A stretch of 64,000 bases of DNA from Paenibacillus yonginensis (GTDB lineage: Bacteria; Bacillota; Bacilli; Paenibacillales; Paenibacillaceae), in assembly GCF_001685395.1 (NCBI RefSeq), contig NZ_CP014167.1, forward strand, positions 2,299,501-2,363,500, written 5' to 3'. The number at the start of each line of letters is the position of its first letter. Positions within the stretch are counted from its first letter, which is position 1. Shown piece after piece: positions 25,632-33,788 of the stretch. A program made the translations under genes and the position numbers. A model generated the notes under the pieces. That model did not search any database, was not told where the DNA came from, and worked only from the letters and a program-made list of their open reading frames with translations.

Positions 25632-25943
25632 CTATAGAGTTCCGTCTTCGGACTGATTCGCCTTTTGGTTCAGTGCTTCGTAGAGAAGAGCCAGATTCCG
25701 CTCCAATTTACTAAGAATCTGCTTACCGACCAGTTCGTTGACAAGGCCGGCTCTTACGGCAAAATCAACTTCCTTGGAAAATCCGAACATTTGCGTATCC
25801 AGCACTTCCTCATAGAGTGGGCAGTAACGTGTTGCCAAATTCTCCATCTGCACTTCAATTAATTTCTCTATTTTATAAGCGTCTTCCTGCAGCAGATTCA
25901 ACGCTTTTAAATTCAGCTGTTCCTGCAAATCAGATGAAGTCAT
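25632..25943 (-). CDS. ylaN: YlaN family protein (DUF1507)
   Basis: A 103-residue YlaN protein. In Staphylococcus aureus YlaN binds iron and relieves Fur repression; in B. subtilis ylaN is essential under some conditions and sits beside ftsW. The family core is clear: [23 protein letters not shown] at about residues 14-36 and [28 protein letters not shown] at about 41-68. The C-terminus is a helical Gln/Asn-rich tail. Here ftsW is only 2 kb away but the Asp23 gene and caxA intervene, a partly preserved neighbourhood. The start ATG has GAGGGGGAGAAG upstream. Confidence 0.92.
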   Translation of the reverse strand: MTSSDLQEQLNLKALNLLQEDAYKIEKLIEVQMENLATRYCPLYEEVLDTQMFGFSKEVDFAVRAGLVNELVGKQILSKLERNLALLYEALNQKANQSEDGTL

Positions 25944-26133
25944 GTATCTTCTCCCCCTCTCTGTATCAGTGACCCAAGTCCACCTATTTACCTTTAATAT
26001 TAGTCTATAATGCTTCGCAATACAAGACTTCGCTGAAATAACCCCGAAAACTCCAGAGCTTGGAACAGGCGGTATTTCGGACTTATTAAAACCCGGAATT
26101 TCTATCTCGGCTTTCTGTACAGGAGTCTATTTA

Positions 26134-26165
26134 AAAGCACCCCCTCCGTACGGAGAGGGCGCTTT
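26134..26165 (-). terminator. Intrinsic terminator of the HPr-like gene
   Basis: On the minus strand AAAGCGCCCTCTCC pairs across GTAC with GGAGGGGGTGCTTT and is followed by TAAAT. It lies ten bases after the stop codon. Confidence 0.75.
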
Positions 26166-26174
26166 GTTGTACCA

Positions 26175-26420
26175 TTACTCAGAAACAAGATTTACATGAA
26201 GTCCATGTTTCTCAAAGACCTCTGTCATTGCGGCCTTCGCTGCATCAGCGTCCGGTCCATGCACATGAAGTTCGTAACTGTGGCCGCTTACCAATGTTGT
26301 GAATAGGCCCAGGATGCTCTTCACATCGATGTACTTGTTCTCGGCTTGCAGTACGATGGAAGATGAAAATTTCGATGCCGTTTGGGCAATCTCCACAACC
26401 GCCTGATTGTTCGTAGCCAT
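26175..26420 (-). CDS. HPr-like protein lacking the His15 phosphorylation region
   Basis: This 81-residue protein aligns with the PTS phosphocarrier HPr from helix 1 onwards. AQTASKFSSSIVLQ matches HPr VQTASKYDADVNL, and YIDVKSILGLF matches the HPr segment holding regulatory Ser46, which is kept. The first strand and the GIHARPA loop with catalytic His15 are absent; the protein begins MATNNQAVVEI directly at the first helix. The start is secure because CGGAGGGA sits six bases before the ATG. The C-terminus has an extra HVNLVSE stretch beyond the usual end. It cannot carry phosphate for sugar uptake, but may act like Crh through Ser46. It is monocistronic and far from ptsI. Confidence 0.8.
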   Translation of the reverse strand: MATNNQAVVEIAQTASKFSSSIVLQAENKYIDVKSILGLFTTLVSGHSYELHVHGPDADAAKAAMTEVFEKHGLHVNLVSE

Positions 26421-26502
26421 TAAAAATCCCTCCGAATTCAGCTATGAATTGACGTTTTAATCATACAATGAATCCGCTTTCCTAGCAAGAGCATTTGGCG
26501 GA

Positions 26503-27618
26503 CTATTTCAAGTTCTCCGGGTTCAAAGGCTCAAGCTCCGGCAGGACAAAAACCCCGTCTTTACGGATCAATACGTCGTCGAAATAGATCTCCCCGCCGC
26601 CGTAGTCCGGACGCTGGATCAGCACCAGATCCCAGTGGATCGAAGAACGGTTGCCGTTATCGGCGATTTCATAGGCTTGCCCTGGCGTGAAATGCAGGCT
26701 GCCGGCGATTTTTTCATCGAACAAAATATCTTTCATGGGATGCAGGATATATGGATTAAAGCCGATTGCGAACTCGCCGATATAACGCGCCCCTTCGTCC
26801 GAATCCAGAATTTCGTTGATGCGTTCATTGTTGTTGCTGGTCGCCTTGACGATTTTGCCGTTCTCAAAGTGGAACACCACGTTCTCGAACGTCACGCCGT
26901 TATATAGGGAAGCCGCGTTATAGCTGATTACCCCGTTTACGGAATCGCGAACCGGAGCCGTATAGACTTCCCCGTCCGGAATATTCGCCTGGCCGGAACA
27001 TTTAATGGCGTCGATGCCTTTAATGGAGAACTGAAGGTCGGTTCCCGGTCCTGTAATGCGAACCTTATCGGTACGCTTCATTAAGTCGGCCAAAGCGTCC
27101 TGTGCGCGGTCCATTTTGGCATAATCCAGGTTGCAGACGTTAAAGTAGAAATCTTCAAACGCTTCCGTACTTGTATTCGCCAGCTGTGCCATACTTGCAT
27201 TCGGGTAACGAAGCACAACCCATTTTGTATGTTTGACACGCTGTTCGCTATGTACAGGATGATTGTATAAGACATTGTACAATTTCATATTTTTCTCCGA
27301 CACATCTGCCAGATCATTGATGTTCTCTCCGGCCCGTATGCCGATGTAGGCCTGCATTTGCTTCATACGGTTCAAATCGATGTCTGCCCAGGTTCTGATC
27401 TGCTCTTCTGTAGCATTCATGAGCATGGCACGCTGCGTCGTTTTGTCTGTCAGCTGTACAAACGGATGCCCGCCTGCTTTAGCTACTTCTTCCACAATCG
27501 CGTTGATCAGATCGCGCTCGCTGCCGATCATTTCAATCAGTACGTTCTCCCCCGGCTGGACGTTGACGGAATAACCGACCAGATTTTGCGCCAGCTTTTG
27601 AATTCTTGGATCTTTCAT
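26503..27618 (-). CDS. M29 family aminopeptidase
   Basis: A 371-residue M29 (AmpS/aminopeptidase T) metallopeptidase, which trims N-terminal residues from peptides using two metal ions. The N-terminal domain starts MKDPRIQKLAQNLVGYSVNVQPGENVLIE. The metal-binding region has NIPDGEVYTAPVRDSVNGVI (about 220), with EGEVFTAP-type Glu, then GEFAIGFNP (about 290), and SIHWDLVLIQRPDYGGGEIYFD near the C-terminus. These include the conserved Glu, His and Asp ligands. Length and order are normal. The ATG follows AAGGAGGAGTAAGG. It lies alone, with the HPr-like gene 82 bp downstream. Confidence 0.9.
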   Translation of the reverse strand: MKDPRIQKLAQNLVGYSVNVQPGENVLIEMIGSERDLINAIVEEVAKAGGHPFVQLTDKTTQRAMLMNATEEQIRTWADIDLNRMKQMQAYIGIRAGENINDLADVSEKNMKLYNVLYNHPVHSEQRVKHTKWVVLRYPNASMAQLANTSTEAFEDFYFNVCNLDYAKMDRAQDALADLMKRTDKVRITGPGTDLQFSIKGIDAIKCSGQANIPDGEVYTAPVRDSVNGVISYNAASLYNGVTFENVVFHFENGKIVKATSNNNERINEILDSDEGARYIGEFAIGFNPYILHPMKDILFDEKIAGSLHFTPGQAYEIADNGNRSSIHWDLVLIQRPDYGGGEIYFDDVLIRKDGVFVLPELEPLNPENLK

Positions 27619-27778
27619 GGTTCCTTACTCCTCCTTATGCTGAGCTGCCTTTACAAAAAAACGGTCAAGCAGAAACGGTCAGGCAGCGCTTTAGAAAGCA
27701 AATTCCTGTCCCATTGTAGCACGCCACGTAAATAAAGTCAGCGCCATAGAAGGTTTCTTCCTTTATCCCGGTGGCCTT

Positions 27779-28639
27779 CTATCTATAATTTGCAAAATGA
27801 GCGTCATTCCAAAGCGACTCGGTTCTCGTCTTCCCGTTGGATGACGTATAAGTGATTCGGGTCTCTGAAGTGAGCCTTACGGGTAAATTGGACTGCTTGC
27901 TGATCGTCAAATGGTACACCGTATTTACTTTTGCGGTGCTTAACAGCTTGATCAGCTGCTGCTTGCTGCCGGAGATGAGCCTATTTCCTTCCTTAACGGC
28001 TTCCGCTTTAAGATTCCCTTGCTGCCCCGCCATTTGTTTTCTCCAAAGAGCCTGGGTCCGGTCCATTTCCGACACCAGTTCATTTTTCAGGCGGAGCAGC
28101 TCCTGTTCAGAATCCGGTTCTATCCGCAGCACCAGCGTCCCCCTGGCGGCACCATGCTCCAGGCGGACATTTTTTTTCATTTCCCGGAGTCCCTCAATGA
28201 TCGCAAGTGGATTCACCCTTCCCGCTGCGGCCGAAGTCCAGGCGGTAACCGGTTTATCCTCCTGCAGCATTACCCAGCGGCTGCCATCCTGAAGGGTAAG
28301 CACCGCCGGTTTCCCGGGTTCTGCAGCCGTATAAGTCCCAACCCCGGACAACGTCTGCTGGCCCGGGACTGCCTTAACGGATAATTCCGTATGATGATTT
28401 AATTCGGCCTCATAAGCGAAGGTCTGCGGGGCCTGGGCCCGGGACGAATCCAGCGCCGCCACCTCGGCCTGCCCCTTAATGTGAAAAGCATCTACGCCGG
28501 CCAGACCGGTCCAGGTTAAATCAAACCACTCCTGCGGCGTCCTTTGCGGCTGGCAGCCGGCCAGCAGTCCAAGCAGCAAAACCAATCCAACAAGCAGACT
28601 CCCGCATCCCTTGCATCCCTTTATGAACAAGCCCTTCAT
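27779..28639 (-). CDS. Putative lipoprotein, 286 residues
   Basis: A secreted lipoprotein of unknown function. The N-terminus has basic residues, a Leu-rich stretch and the lipobox LLAGC (Cys29), so it should be lipidated and anchored outside the membrane. The mature part looks like a LolA/LppX-type lipid-binding or sporulation lipoprotein fold: DAFHIKGQAEV, then repeated beta-strand segments such as YEAELNHHTELSVKAVPG and, near the end, TVYHLTISKQSNLPVRLTSETRITYTS. This is suggestive only. The ATG is preceded by GGAGGTTGC. The stop codon overlaps an ATAGAAGG/CCTTCTAT inverted repeat (27746-27782) that could end transcription. Confidence 0.8.
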   Translation of the reverse strand: MKGLFIKGCKGCGSLLVGLVLLLGLLAGCQPQRTPQEWFDLTWTGLAGVDAFHIKGQAEVAALDSSRAQAPQTFAYEAELNHHTELSVKAVPGQQTLSGVGTYTAAEPGKPAVLTLQDGSRWVMLQEDKPVTAWTSAAAGRVNPLAIIEGLREMKKNVRLEHGAARGTLVLRIEPDSEQELLRLKNELVSEMDRTQALWRKQMAGQQGNLKAEAVKEGNRLISGSKQQLIKLLSTAKVNTVYHLTISKQSNLPVRLTSETRITYTSSNGKTRTESLWNDAHFANYR

Positions 28640-28795
28640 CTAAAAGCAACCTCCTTAATTTAGAGGCTTCTAACACGCTTATGATCCAGCAGCTTCTTCA
28701 TGGAAGAATGTATATCAGAAAGGAGCGGCTCCCACAAGCGGGCCTCACCTTTAGATTTTCCTTTATGCAACTCCTTATTCAAAAGTTGATCAACG

Positions 28796-28829
28796 CCAAG
28801 AAAGACGCCCGCTGGAGCGCCTTTCTGGT
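28796..28829 (-). terminator. Possible terminator of the diguanylate cyclase gene
   Basis: On the minus strand AGAAAGGCGC pairs with GCGTCTTTCT (one G-U pair) about 20 bp after the stop codon. The T-rich tail is poor (TTGG), so confidence is limited. Confidence 0.4.
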
Positions 28830-28847
28830 TTGGACCTTGCAGCTTGC

Positions 28848-30836
28848 TTAAGGTGTCAAACGTTCTGAAGTGCCGTCGAAGCCGCCGACCTCCGTCCGGT
28901 TCCGGCCGCCGTTCTTGGCCCGGTACAGCGCCATGTCCGCCGTAAAAAACAAGGACTCGACGCTGATCCGGTCCTGATCACTCCGCCAGCCGCCAACCCC
29001 GCAGGAAACAGTCACTTTGGGATCCGTTTCGGCTTTCACCCGTTCGCGGATGCGCTCTGCCACTTTAAGACAATCCTCGGCCGTCATATAAGGAAAATAA
29101 ATCGCCAGCTCTTCCCCGCCCCACCGCGCCGCAATATCATCGCTGCGGATCGAGCTTTTGATAATGTCGCATACCTGCTTCAGAATCCGGTCCCCCACCT
29201 GATGCCCGTAACTGTCATTGATCTGCTTAAATTTATCGATATCCACGACAAGAAGGGAGCCAACCGAATCGGTTGACAGCCGCTTCTGAACACAGCTGTT
29301 GAGATAATGCCGGGCATACAGACCGGTGAGCATGTCCCGGTTCGCCATATGCTGAACGGCTTCATAAAGGGAGGCGTTTGCGATCGCAAGCCCGATATGG
29401 GTAGCCAGCACCTGGAGCAGCTTATAATTCTCATAGGAAAAATAATGCGGCTCCCGGTGGGTCAAGAGAATGGTCCCCCTGACTTCGCCACGCAGCTTCA
29501 CAGGAGCCGCGATCAGCGACCTTGAATTCGTAGAGTCCATAATTTTGGATCGCACGCCTTTGAAGGTATGATAATCCGAAAGAATCAAAGGCTCCTTCGT
29601 ATTGTGCACCAGTCCGCAAATGCCGTAATTCACCGGGAAAGGCTCCTTGTCCAGCGTCTCTAGATTGGTGGACATGATTCTGAACTGGTCTCCTTCATGA
29701 GTCAGCTCCGAGATGCAGCAATAATCCGCTTTAAAAATTTCAAGCAGTTCTTTTGTGGCAAACTCGAACACCTCGGAGGGCTGCAGGCTTTGGCTCAGCT
29801 CCCTGGACAATTCATTAATCAGCCTTAGTTCATGAATTAGAAGGTTGGACTGCTCGTACAGCTTGGCGTTCTCAAAAGCATTGCCTGCCGTATCAGCCAG
29901 CATGCCCACCAGCTGGAGATCCATATCCTTGCCAAGTTCACCGGGAATCTGAAAGTGAAATACCCCGTATACGCCCTGTTTGCCGCTGAGCGGAACCGCA
30001 ATTTCAAGGGTGCGCGCCCCTTTTTCCGAAACCTTCTCCCTTGAAAGCATGATATTCTCCGTATACGCGCGGATGCAGAGCTTGTCCTCTCCCGTTGCCG
30101 CGTTCATATGAAGCGGCTTCACCCGCAAATTGCTGCTTTGATAATCCTGGGTCATAAGCAGTTCAAGATGGGCTCCGGGATAAATATCGCTCATGCTTTC
30201 AAATACTTCATTTAAGACTCCGCTGACGTCGATTTTGTCATGAATCCGCTTGACGATCTGGAGCAAAGCCGTCCAACGAGCCGCCTCGCGTTCATTTTGT
30301 GTACGCAAATTATACAAGTCGCTGAGGAAGACATGGTTAAGCTCATGATAGAAGCAGGTTCCAAAGTGTTTGGCTGTCTGAACGGTTAAAGCCAGCTGGG
30401 CCTCTACCGGGTCCGAGTCCGCGGTACTCACCATGACTGCATAAACATGCCCCTGCTGACGGGTTTTTACCGGCGCAGCCGCAAGGCTGTAGTCTCCTCC
30501 GGCAATCGTCCCCGGCTCCCCGAGCATCAGCATCTGCCGGGCAGCAGCCGATGCGGCTTCTCTTTCCGCATGAGGTCTGTCCAACGCCTCGGCCAGTATT
30601 TTTCCTGCATGATCAATTAAATACCAGCTTACTTCCTCCAGGCCAAAGAGGGGAAGGTTTTCTTCCGACCAAACGGAAAAAGCTCTTTGCAGCAGCCCCT
30701 CTATATAAGGGAAGTCATTTGGGGTAATGTCAATGTCGTTCAGCCACGCTGCTTGTACGGCAGCCTGCGGATTACCTGCTTTCAACCAAGCGTTTATGTA
30801 ATGTTCTGTTTGATTCTCCCTTAGATATTCAGCCAT
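28848..30836 (-). CDS. GAF-domain diguanylate cyclase (GGDEF)
   Basis: A 662-residue cytoplasmic protein that should make c-di-GMP. The first 330 residues are divergent and probably contain one or two GAF-like sensor modules (for example QLVGMLADTAGNAFENAKLYEQ near 315). A recognisable GAF domain follows at about 345-490, with PVNYGICGLVHNTKEPLILSDYHTF and SLIAAPVKLRGEVRGTILLTHRE. The GGDEF domain occupies about 500-650: DMLTGLYARHYL, DIDKFKQINDSYGHQVGD and the active-site loop RWGGEELAIYF. An RSDD inhibitory site lies five residues before GGEEL, so product inhibition is expected. No membrane segments. It opposes the LOV-EAL phosphodiesterase function encoded elsewhere in the window. Confidence 0.87.
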   Translation of the reverse strand: MAEYLRENQTEHYINAWLKAGNPQAAVQAAWLNDIDITPNDFPYIEGLLQRAFSVWSEENLPLFGLEEVSWYLIDHAGKILAEALDRPHAEREAASAAARQMLMLGEPGTIAGGDYSLAAAPVKTRQQGHVYAVMVSTADSDPVEAQLALTVQTAKHFGTCFYHELNHVFLSDLYNLRTQNEREAARWTALLQIVKRIHDKIDVSGVLNEVFESMSDIYPGAHLELLMTQDYQSSNLRVKPLHMNAATGEDKLCIRAYTENIMLSREKVSEKGARTLEIAVPLSGKQGVYGVFHFQIPGELGKDMDLQLVGMLADTAGNAFENAKLYEQSNLLIHELRLINELSRELSQSLQPSEVFEFATKELLEIFKADYCCISELTHEGDQFRIMSTNLETLDKEPFPVNYGICGLVHNTKEPLILSDYHTFKGVRSKIMDSTNSRSLIAAPVKLRGEVRGTILLTHREPHYFSYENYKLLQVLATHIGLAIANASLYEAVQHMANRDMLTGLYARHYLNSCVQKRLSTDSVGSLLVVDIDKFKQINDSYGHQVGDRILKQVCDIIKSSIRSDDIAARWGGEELAIYFPYMTAEDCLKVAERIRERVKAETDPKVTVSCGVGGWRSDQDRISVESLFFTADMALYRAKNGGRNRTEVGGFDGTSERLTP

Positions 30837-31044
30837 AGAAAGCTCCTTTTGCCGTTCATCCTTCGGCTTATGATCTCCGCATTCTCTGCTAAATCCAATT
30901 ATTTTCGGCCAGTAGTTAAATTGATATCGTTTATTCTACTATTTCTATAACCAATTTGCACTAGAAATTACCTATTTCAAGTTGGTTTTTTTAGTTCGAA
31001 AGACCTATCGACAATTTTCTACGTTTTCTTCAAAATCCCTCCAC

Positions 31045-31073
31045 TTGACTTTATGTTATCAGTTCTATATCAT
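31045..31073 (+). promoter_or_regulatory. Sigma-A promoter of rpsD
   Basis: TTGACT and TATCAT are separated by exactly 17 bp. The expected start of transcription is near 31080, leaving an untranslated leader of about 200 nt before rpsD. Confidence 0.75.
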
Positions 31074-31079
31074 TTAGAG

Positions 31080-31277
31080 TTGAAAAAGACTGGATAGAGT
31101 CTTATTTGGGCGTAATGAATTGTGTCACCCTCACGGCTTTGTTGCTGGCAGGACAGCGGCTGAACTTTCCTGACAGTAGAGCGGAATTTCTTCTATCCCT
31201 TCCGCCCGTCAATACAAAGCCGGCGCAAATAGTGTAGCCCCCTAACTAAATTTTCTTTAAAGGAGTCTACTTATACA
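31080..31277 (+). ncRNA. rpsD 5' leader, candidate S4 autoregulatory element
   Basis: About 200 nt of untranslated RNA precede rpsD. It contains a GCGGAA/TTCCGC hairpin (about 31173-31194) and further GC-rich segments such as CGGCTTTGTTGCTGGC that could pair in a pseudoknot. In B. subtilis the rpsD leader binds S4 and represses translation. I infer the same role from position and length and have not matched the consensus fold. The 208 bp before the promoter (30837-31044) are A/T-rich and hold no gene I can support. Confidence 0.45.
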
Positions 31278-31877
31278 ATGGCACGTTACACTGGTCCTAA
31301 ATTTAAACTCAGCCGCCGTCTTGGAATTTCCCTGAGCGGTACTGGCAAAGAATTGAAACGCCCTTTCCCACCGGGACAACATGGTCCTAACCAACGCAGA
31401 AAGATCAGCAACTACGGTATGCAGCTTCAAGAGAAACAAAAACTGCGTCACATGTACGGTTTGGGAGAGAAGCAGTTCCGCACTCTGTTCTCCAGAGCGC
31501 ACAAAATGTCCGGTATTGCGGGCGAGAACTTCATGTTCCTGCTTGAAAGCCGTCTGGACAACCTCGTTTACCGTCTTGGTTTCGCCAACTCCCGTGCAGG
31601 CGCCCGTCAATTGGTAGCCCACGGCCATGTTACTGTAAACGGTAAAAAAGTCGACATCGCTTCTTACCAAGTGAACATCGGCGACGTTATCGGTTTGCGT
31701 GAAAGAAGCCGTTCCTTGACTTCCGTTAAAGAAGCTCTTGAGAACCGCACTCACCTTCCAGCTTACCTGGAATACAACGACAGCGCTGTAGAAGGCAAGT
31801 ACATTCGTCTTCCAGAGCGTTCCGAGTTGTCCCAAGACATCGACGAGAAACAAATCGTCGAATTCTACAACCGTTAA
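31278..31877 (+). CDS. rpsD: 30S ribosomal protein S4
   Basis: S4 is a primary 16S rRNA binding protein that nucleates assembly of the small subunit body. The 199-residue protein begins [19 protein letters not shown]. It has the N-terminal S4 domain and then the S4 RNA-binding motif [36 protein letters not shown] at about residues 97-132. The zinc-type Cys motif of some S4 proteins is absent, so it is the C-minus form. Ribosome binding site AAAGGAG lies upstream. It is monocistronic and convergent with tyrS, the neighbour also found in B. subtilis. Codon choice is noticeably more biased than in surrounding genes, as expected for high expression. Confidence 0.98.
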   Translation: MARYTGPKFKLSRRLGISLSGTGKELKRPFPPGQHGPNQRRKISNYGMQLQEKQKLRHMYGLGEKQFRTLFSRAHKMSGIAGENFMFLLESRLDNLVYRLGFANSRAGARQLVAHGHVTVNGKKVDIASYQVNIGDVIGLRERSRSLTSVKEALENRTHLPAYLEYNDSAVEGKYIRLPERSELSQDIDEKQIVEFYNR

Positions 31878-31891
31878 GATTAGCTCAGCAG

Positions 31892-31917
31892 AAAAGCCCC
31901 TCCTCGGAGGGGCTTTT
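31892..31917 (+). terminator. Intrinsic terminator of rpsD
   Basis: AAAAGCCCCTCC pairs across a short loop with GGAGGGGCTTTTT, directly followed by GCTTTTGC. It lies between convergent rpsD and tyrS and may serve both. Confidence 0.88.
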
Positions 31918-31959
31918 TGCTTTTGCTTTTCTTTTTGCTGCTCACCTGGCAGCCTATTC

Positions 31960-33213
31960 TTATTTCACGATGAGTTTGGCAAATTTGCGTTTGCCGACCT
32001 GGACAATGTCGCCAGTCTGCAAAGCTGCTTCGCCGTTGAAATCCGTCAGCTTCTCCTCATTAATCTTTAAGGAGCCTTGCTGGATGCTGCGTTTCGCTTC
32101 GCCGTTGGAAGCTGCAAAACCAAGCAATGTAAGCAGTTTGATCAGCCGGATTTTTCCATCCGTAAATTCAGCCGAATCAATCTCGACCTCCGGAATATCG
32201 TCCGGAAGCGCACGCTGCTGGAAGACCGTTACGAAATGCTCCTGCCCCGCCTCGGCTGCCTCTTCGCCATGATACATGCGCACCAGCGTGTAAGCAAGCT
32301 TCATTTTGGCATCGCGCGGATGCAGCGTTTCTTCCTTCAGCCCCTGCTTCAGCACGTCCAGCTCTTCGTTCGTCAGGTCCGTTACCAGCTCATAATACTT
32401 CACCATCAGCTCGTCCGGCACTGACATGGCTTTGCCGTAAATTTCATTTGGTTCTTCGTCGATGCCGATGTAGTTGTTAAGGCTTTTGCTCATCTTCTTC
32501 TCGCCGTCCAGACCTTCAAGCAGCGGCGTCATCATGATGACCTGCGGCTCCTGCCCGTATTCCTTCTGTAGAGTGCGGCCCATCAGCAGGTTAAACTTCT
32601 GGTCCGTTCCGCCAAGCTCGATGTCGCATTTCAGCGCCACGGAATCCATACCCTGCATCAGGGGATAGAAAAATTCATGAATGCTGATCGGCTGGCCGCT
32701 CTGATAACGTTTCGTAAAATCATCGCGCTCCAGCATCCGGGCAACCGTCACTTTAGCCGCAAGCTTGACTACATCTTCAAACGTCATCGGACCCAGCCAC
32801 TCGGAGTTAAAGAAGACCTGCGTTTTGTCCGGATCCAGAATTTTAAAAATTTGTTTCTTGTACGTTTCCGCATTGCGCAGCACATCTTCTTTTGTAAGCT
32901 GCTTGCGGGTCTCCGATTTGCCTGTCGGATCGCCGATCATCCCCGTGAAATCACCGATAATCAGCTGAACCTGGTGGCCAAGCTCCTGGAACTGGCGCAG
33001 CTTCTGCATGACCACGGTATGGCCGATATGGATGTCCGGAGCGGATGGATCAAGCCCCAGCTTGACCTTCAGCGGCGCATGGGTCGCCACCGATTTCATG
33101 ATTTTCTGCTTTAAATCTTCTTCAGGAACGGTCTCTACAACACCTCTGCCTAAAATGGCCAGCTGGCGTTCTACCTCTTCACGCTGTGGCAGCGTCAATT
33201 CATCCCACTTCAC
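31960..33213 (-). CDS. tyrS: Tyrosyl-tRNA synthetase
   Basis: TyrRS, a class I aminoacyl-tRNA synthetase, attaches tyrosine to tRNA-Tyr. The 417-residue protein has the HIGH motif as HIGHTVVMQ (about residue 62) and the KMSKS loop as [13 protein letters not shown] (about 230). [13 protein letters not shown] precedes the first and the specificity region [14 protein letters not shown] comes between them. The C-terminal S4-like RNA-binding domain (about 350-417) reads [21 protein letters not shown]. The sequence resembles the TyrZ-like branch more than the TyrS of E. coli. Expression is controlled by the T-box leader upstream. Confidence 0.96.
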   Translation of the reverse strand: MKWDELTLPQREEVERQLAILGRGVVETVPEEDLKQKIMKSVATHAPLKVKLGLDPSAPDIHIGHTVVMQKLRQFQELGHQVQLIIGDFTGMIGDPTGKSETRKQLTKEDVLRNAETYKKQIFKILDPDKTQVFFNSEWLGPMTFEDVVKLAAKVTVARMLERDDFTKRYQSGQPISIHEFFYPLMQGMDSVALKCDIELGGTDQKFNLLMGRTLQKEYGQEPQVIMMTPLLEGLDGEKKMSKSLNNYIGIDEEPNEIYGKAMSVPDELMVKYYELVTDLTNEELDVLKQGLKEETLHPRDAKMKLAYTLVRMYHGEEAAEAGQEHFVTVFQQRALPDDIPEVEIDSAEFTDGKIRLIKLLTLLGFAASNGEAKRSIQQGSLKINEEKLTDFNGEAALQTGDIVQVGKRKFAKLIVK

Positions 33214-33359
33214 TTGCCTTCCTCCTTAAAAATAGTTATTGTCCGGCTAAACGGGTACACTAGCCCATAGCCTCAACATGCAAGTCGCTTTGCTTTGAAA
33301 TGGCGTTAGCGAGTTAGCGAGCTCCACCTTCCGGTTCACCTGCAGAGGCCCAAGAACAC

Positions 33360-33648
33360 AAAAAAGCTCCTTCTCATCCCAAGGGACGAGAAGGAGCGCT
33401 CGCGTTACCACCCTAATTAAAACCGATGACTTCACGCCAACTTCCTGCCTGCGGCATCGGTTTTCACTTCATTTCCATAACGGTTCCCCGGCACCGGACT
33501 ACTCGCATGTATGCTTTCCCCCGGACAGCTCCAGACTGTAATTCAAAGGGGCCTGCTTTCCCGGTTCGCACCAACCACCGTTTCTCTGAGCAGCAGATTA
33601 TCCGCCTTTTACTGTTGTCCTTCCCAGCTTTTCAAATATGCAACTTTA
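33360..33648 (-). promoter_or_regulatory. T-box riboswitch (tyrosine type) upstream of tyrS
   Basis: Read on the minus strand, the leader has an AGAGAA bulge segment and GGTGGTTGG in stem I. A candidate specifier loop GAATTACAG has the Tyr codon TAC at 33538-33540. The T-box sequence AGGGTGGTAACGCG lies at 33401-33414. A strong terminator follows, GCTCCTTCTC with its complement ending in TTTTTTG, at 33359-33397. Uncharged tRNA-Tyr should pair with TAC and the T-box bulge to stop the terminator from forming. The gap of about 145 bp to tyrS contains a tandem GTTAGCGA repeat. Confidence 0.88.
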
Positions 33649-33654
33649 AGCTAG

Positions 33655-33684
33655 TTTATAACACAGAATAATTCGGCAAGTCAA
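33655..33684 (-). promoter_or_regulatory. Sigma-A promoter of the tyrS T-box leader
   Basis: On the minus strand TTGACT and TATAAA are separated by 18 bp, placing the transcript start near 33648 at the beginning of the T-box leader. Confidence 0.6.
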
Positions 33685-33736
33685 GAAAGAGATCACCAAA
33701 CCGCCTTCATCCCTGGGCATTCGGTCGAAATGAGGG

Positions 33737-33763
33737 TTCAAAGCCCACAATTTGTGCTATAAT
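33737..33763 (+). promoter_or_regulatory. Extended -10 promoter of the PBP gene
   Basis: TGCTATAAT is a perfect extended -10 at 33755-33763, with GGTTCA as a weak -35 at the usual distance. The start of transcription would be about 20 bp before the PBP start codon. Confidence 0.6.
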
Positions 33764-33788
33764 GTTGCTTGTTAAAAGGAGGATGCTC

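Noticed and set aside
31257-31853. Minus-strand 198-residue open frame opposite rpsD
   Set aside because: It mirrors the strongly biased rpsD codons and has no support as a gene.
33308-33323. Tandem GTTAGCGA repeat between the tyrS T-box and tyrS
   Set aside because: Two copies only, with no structure or known role; probably chance.
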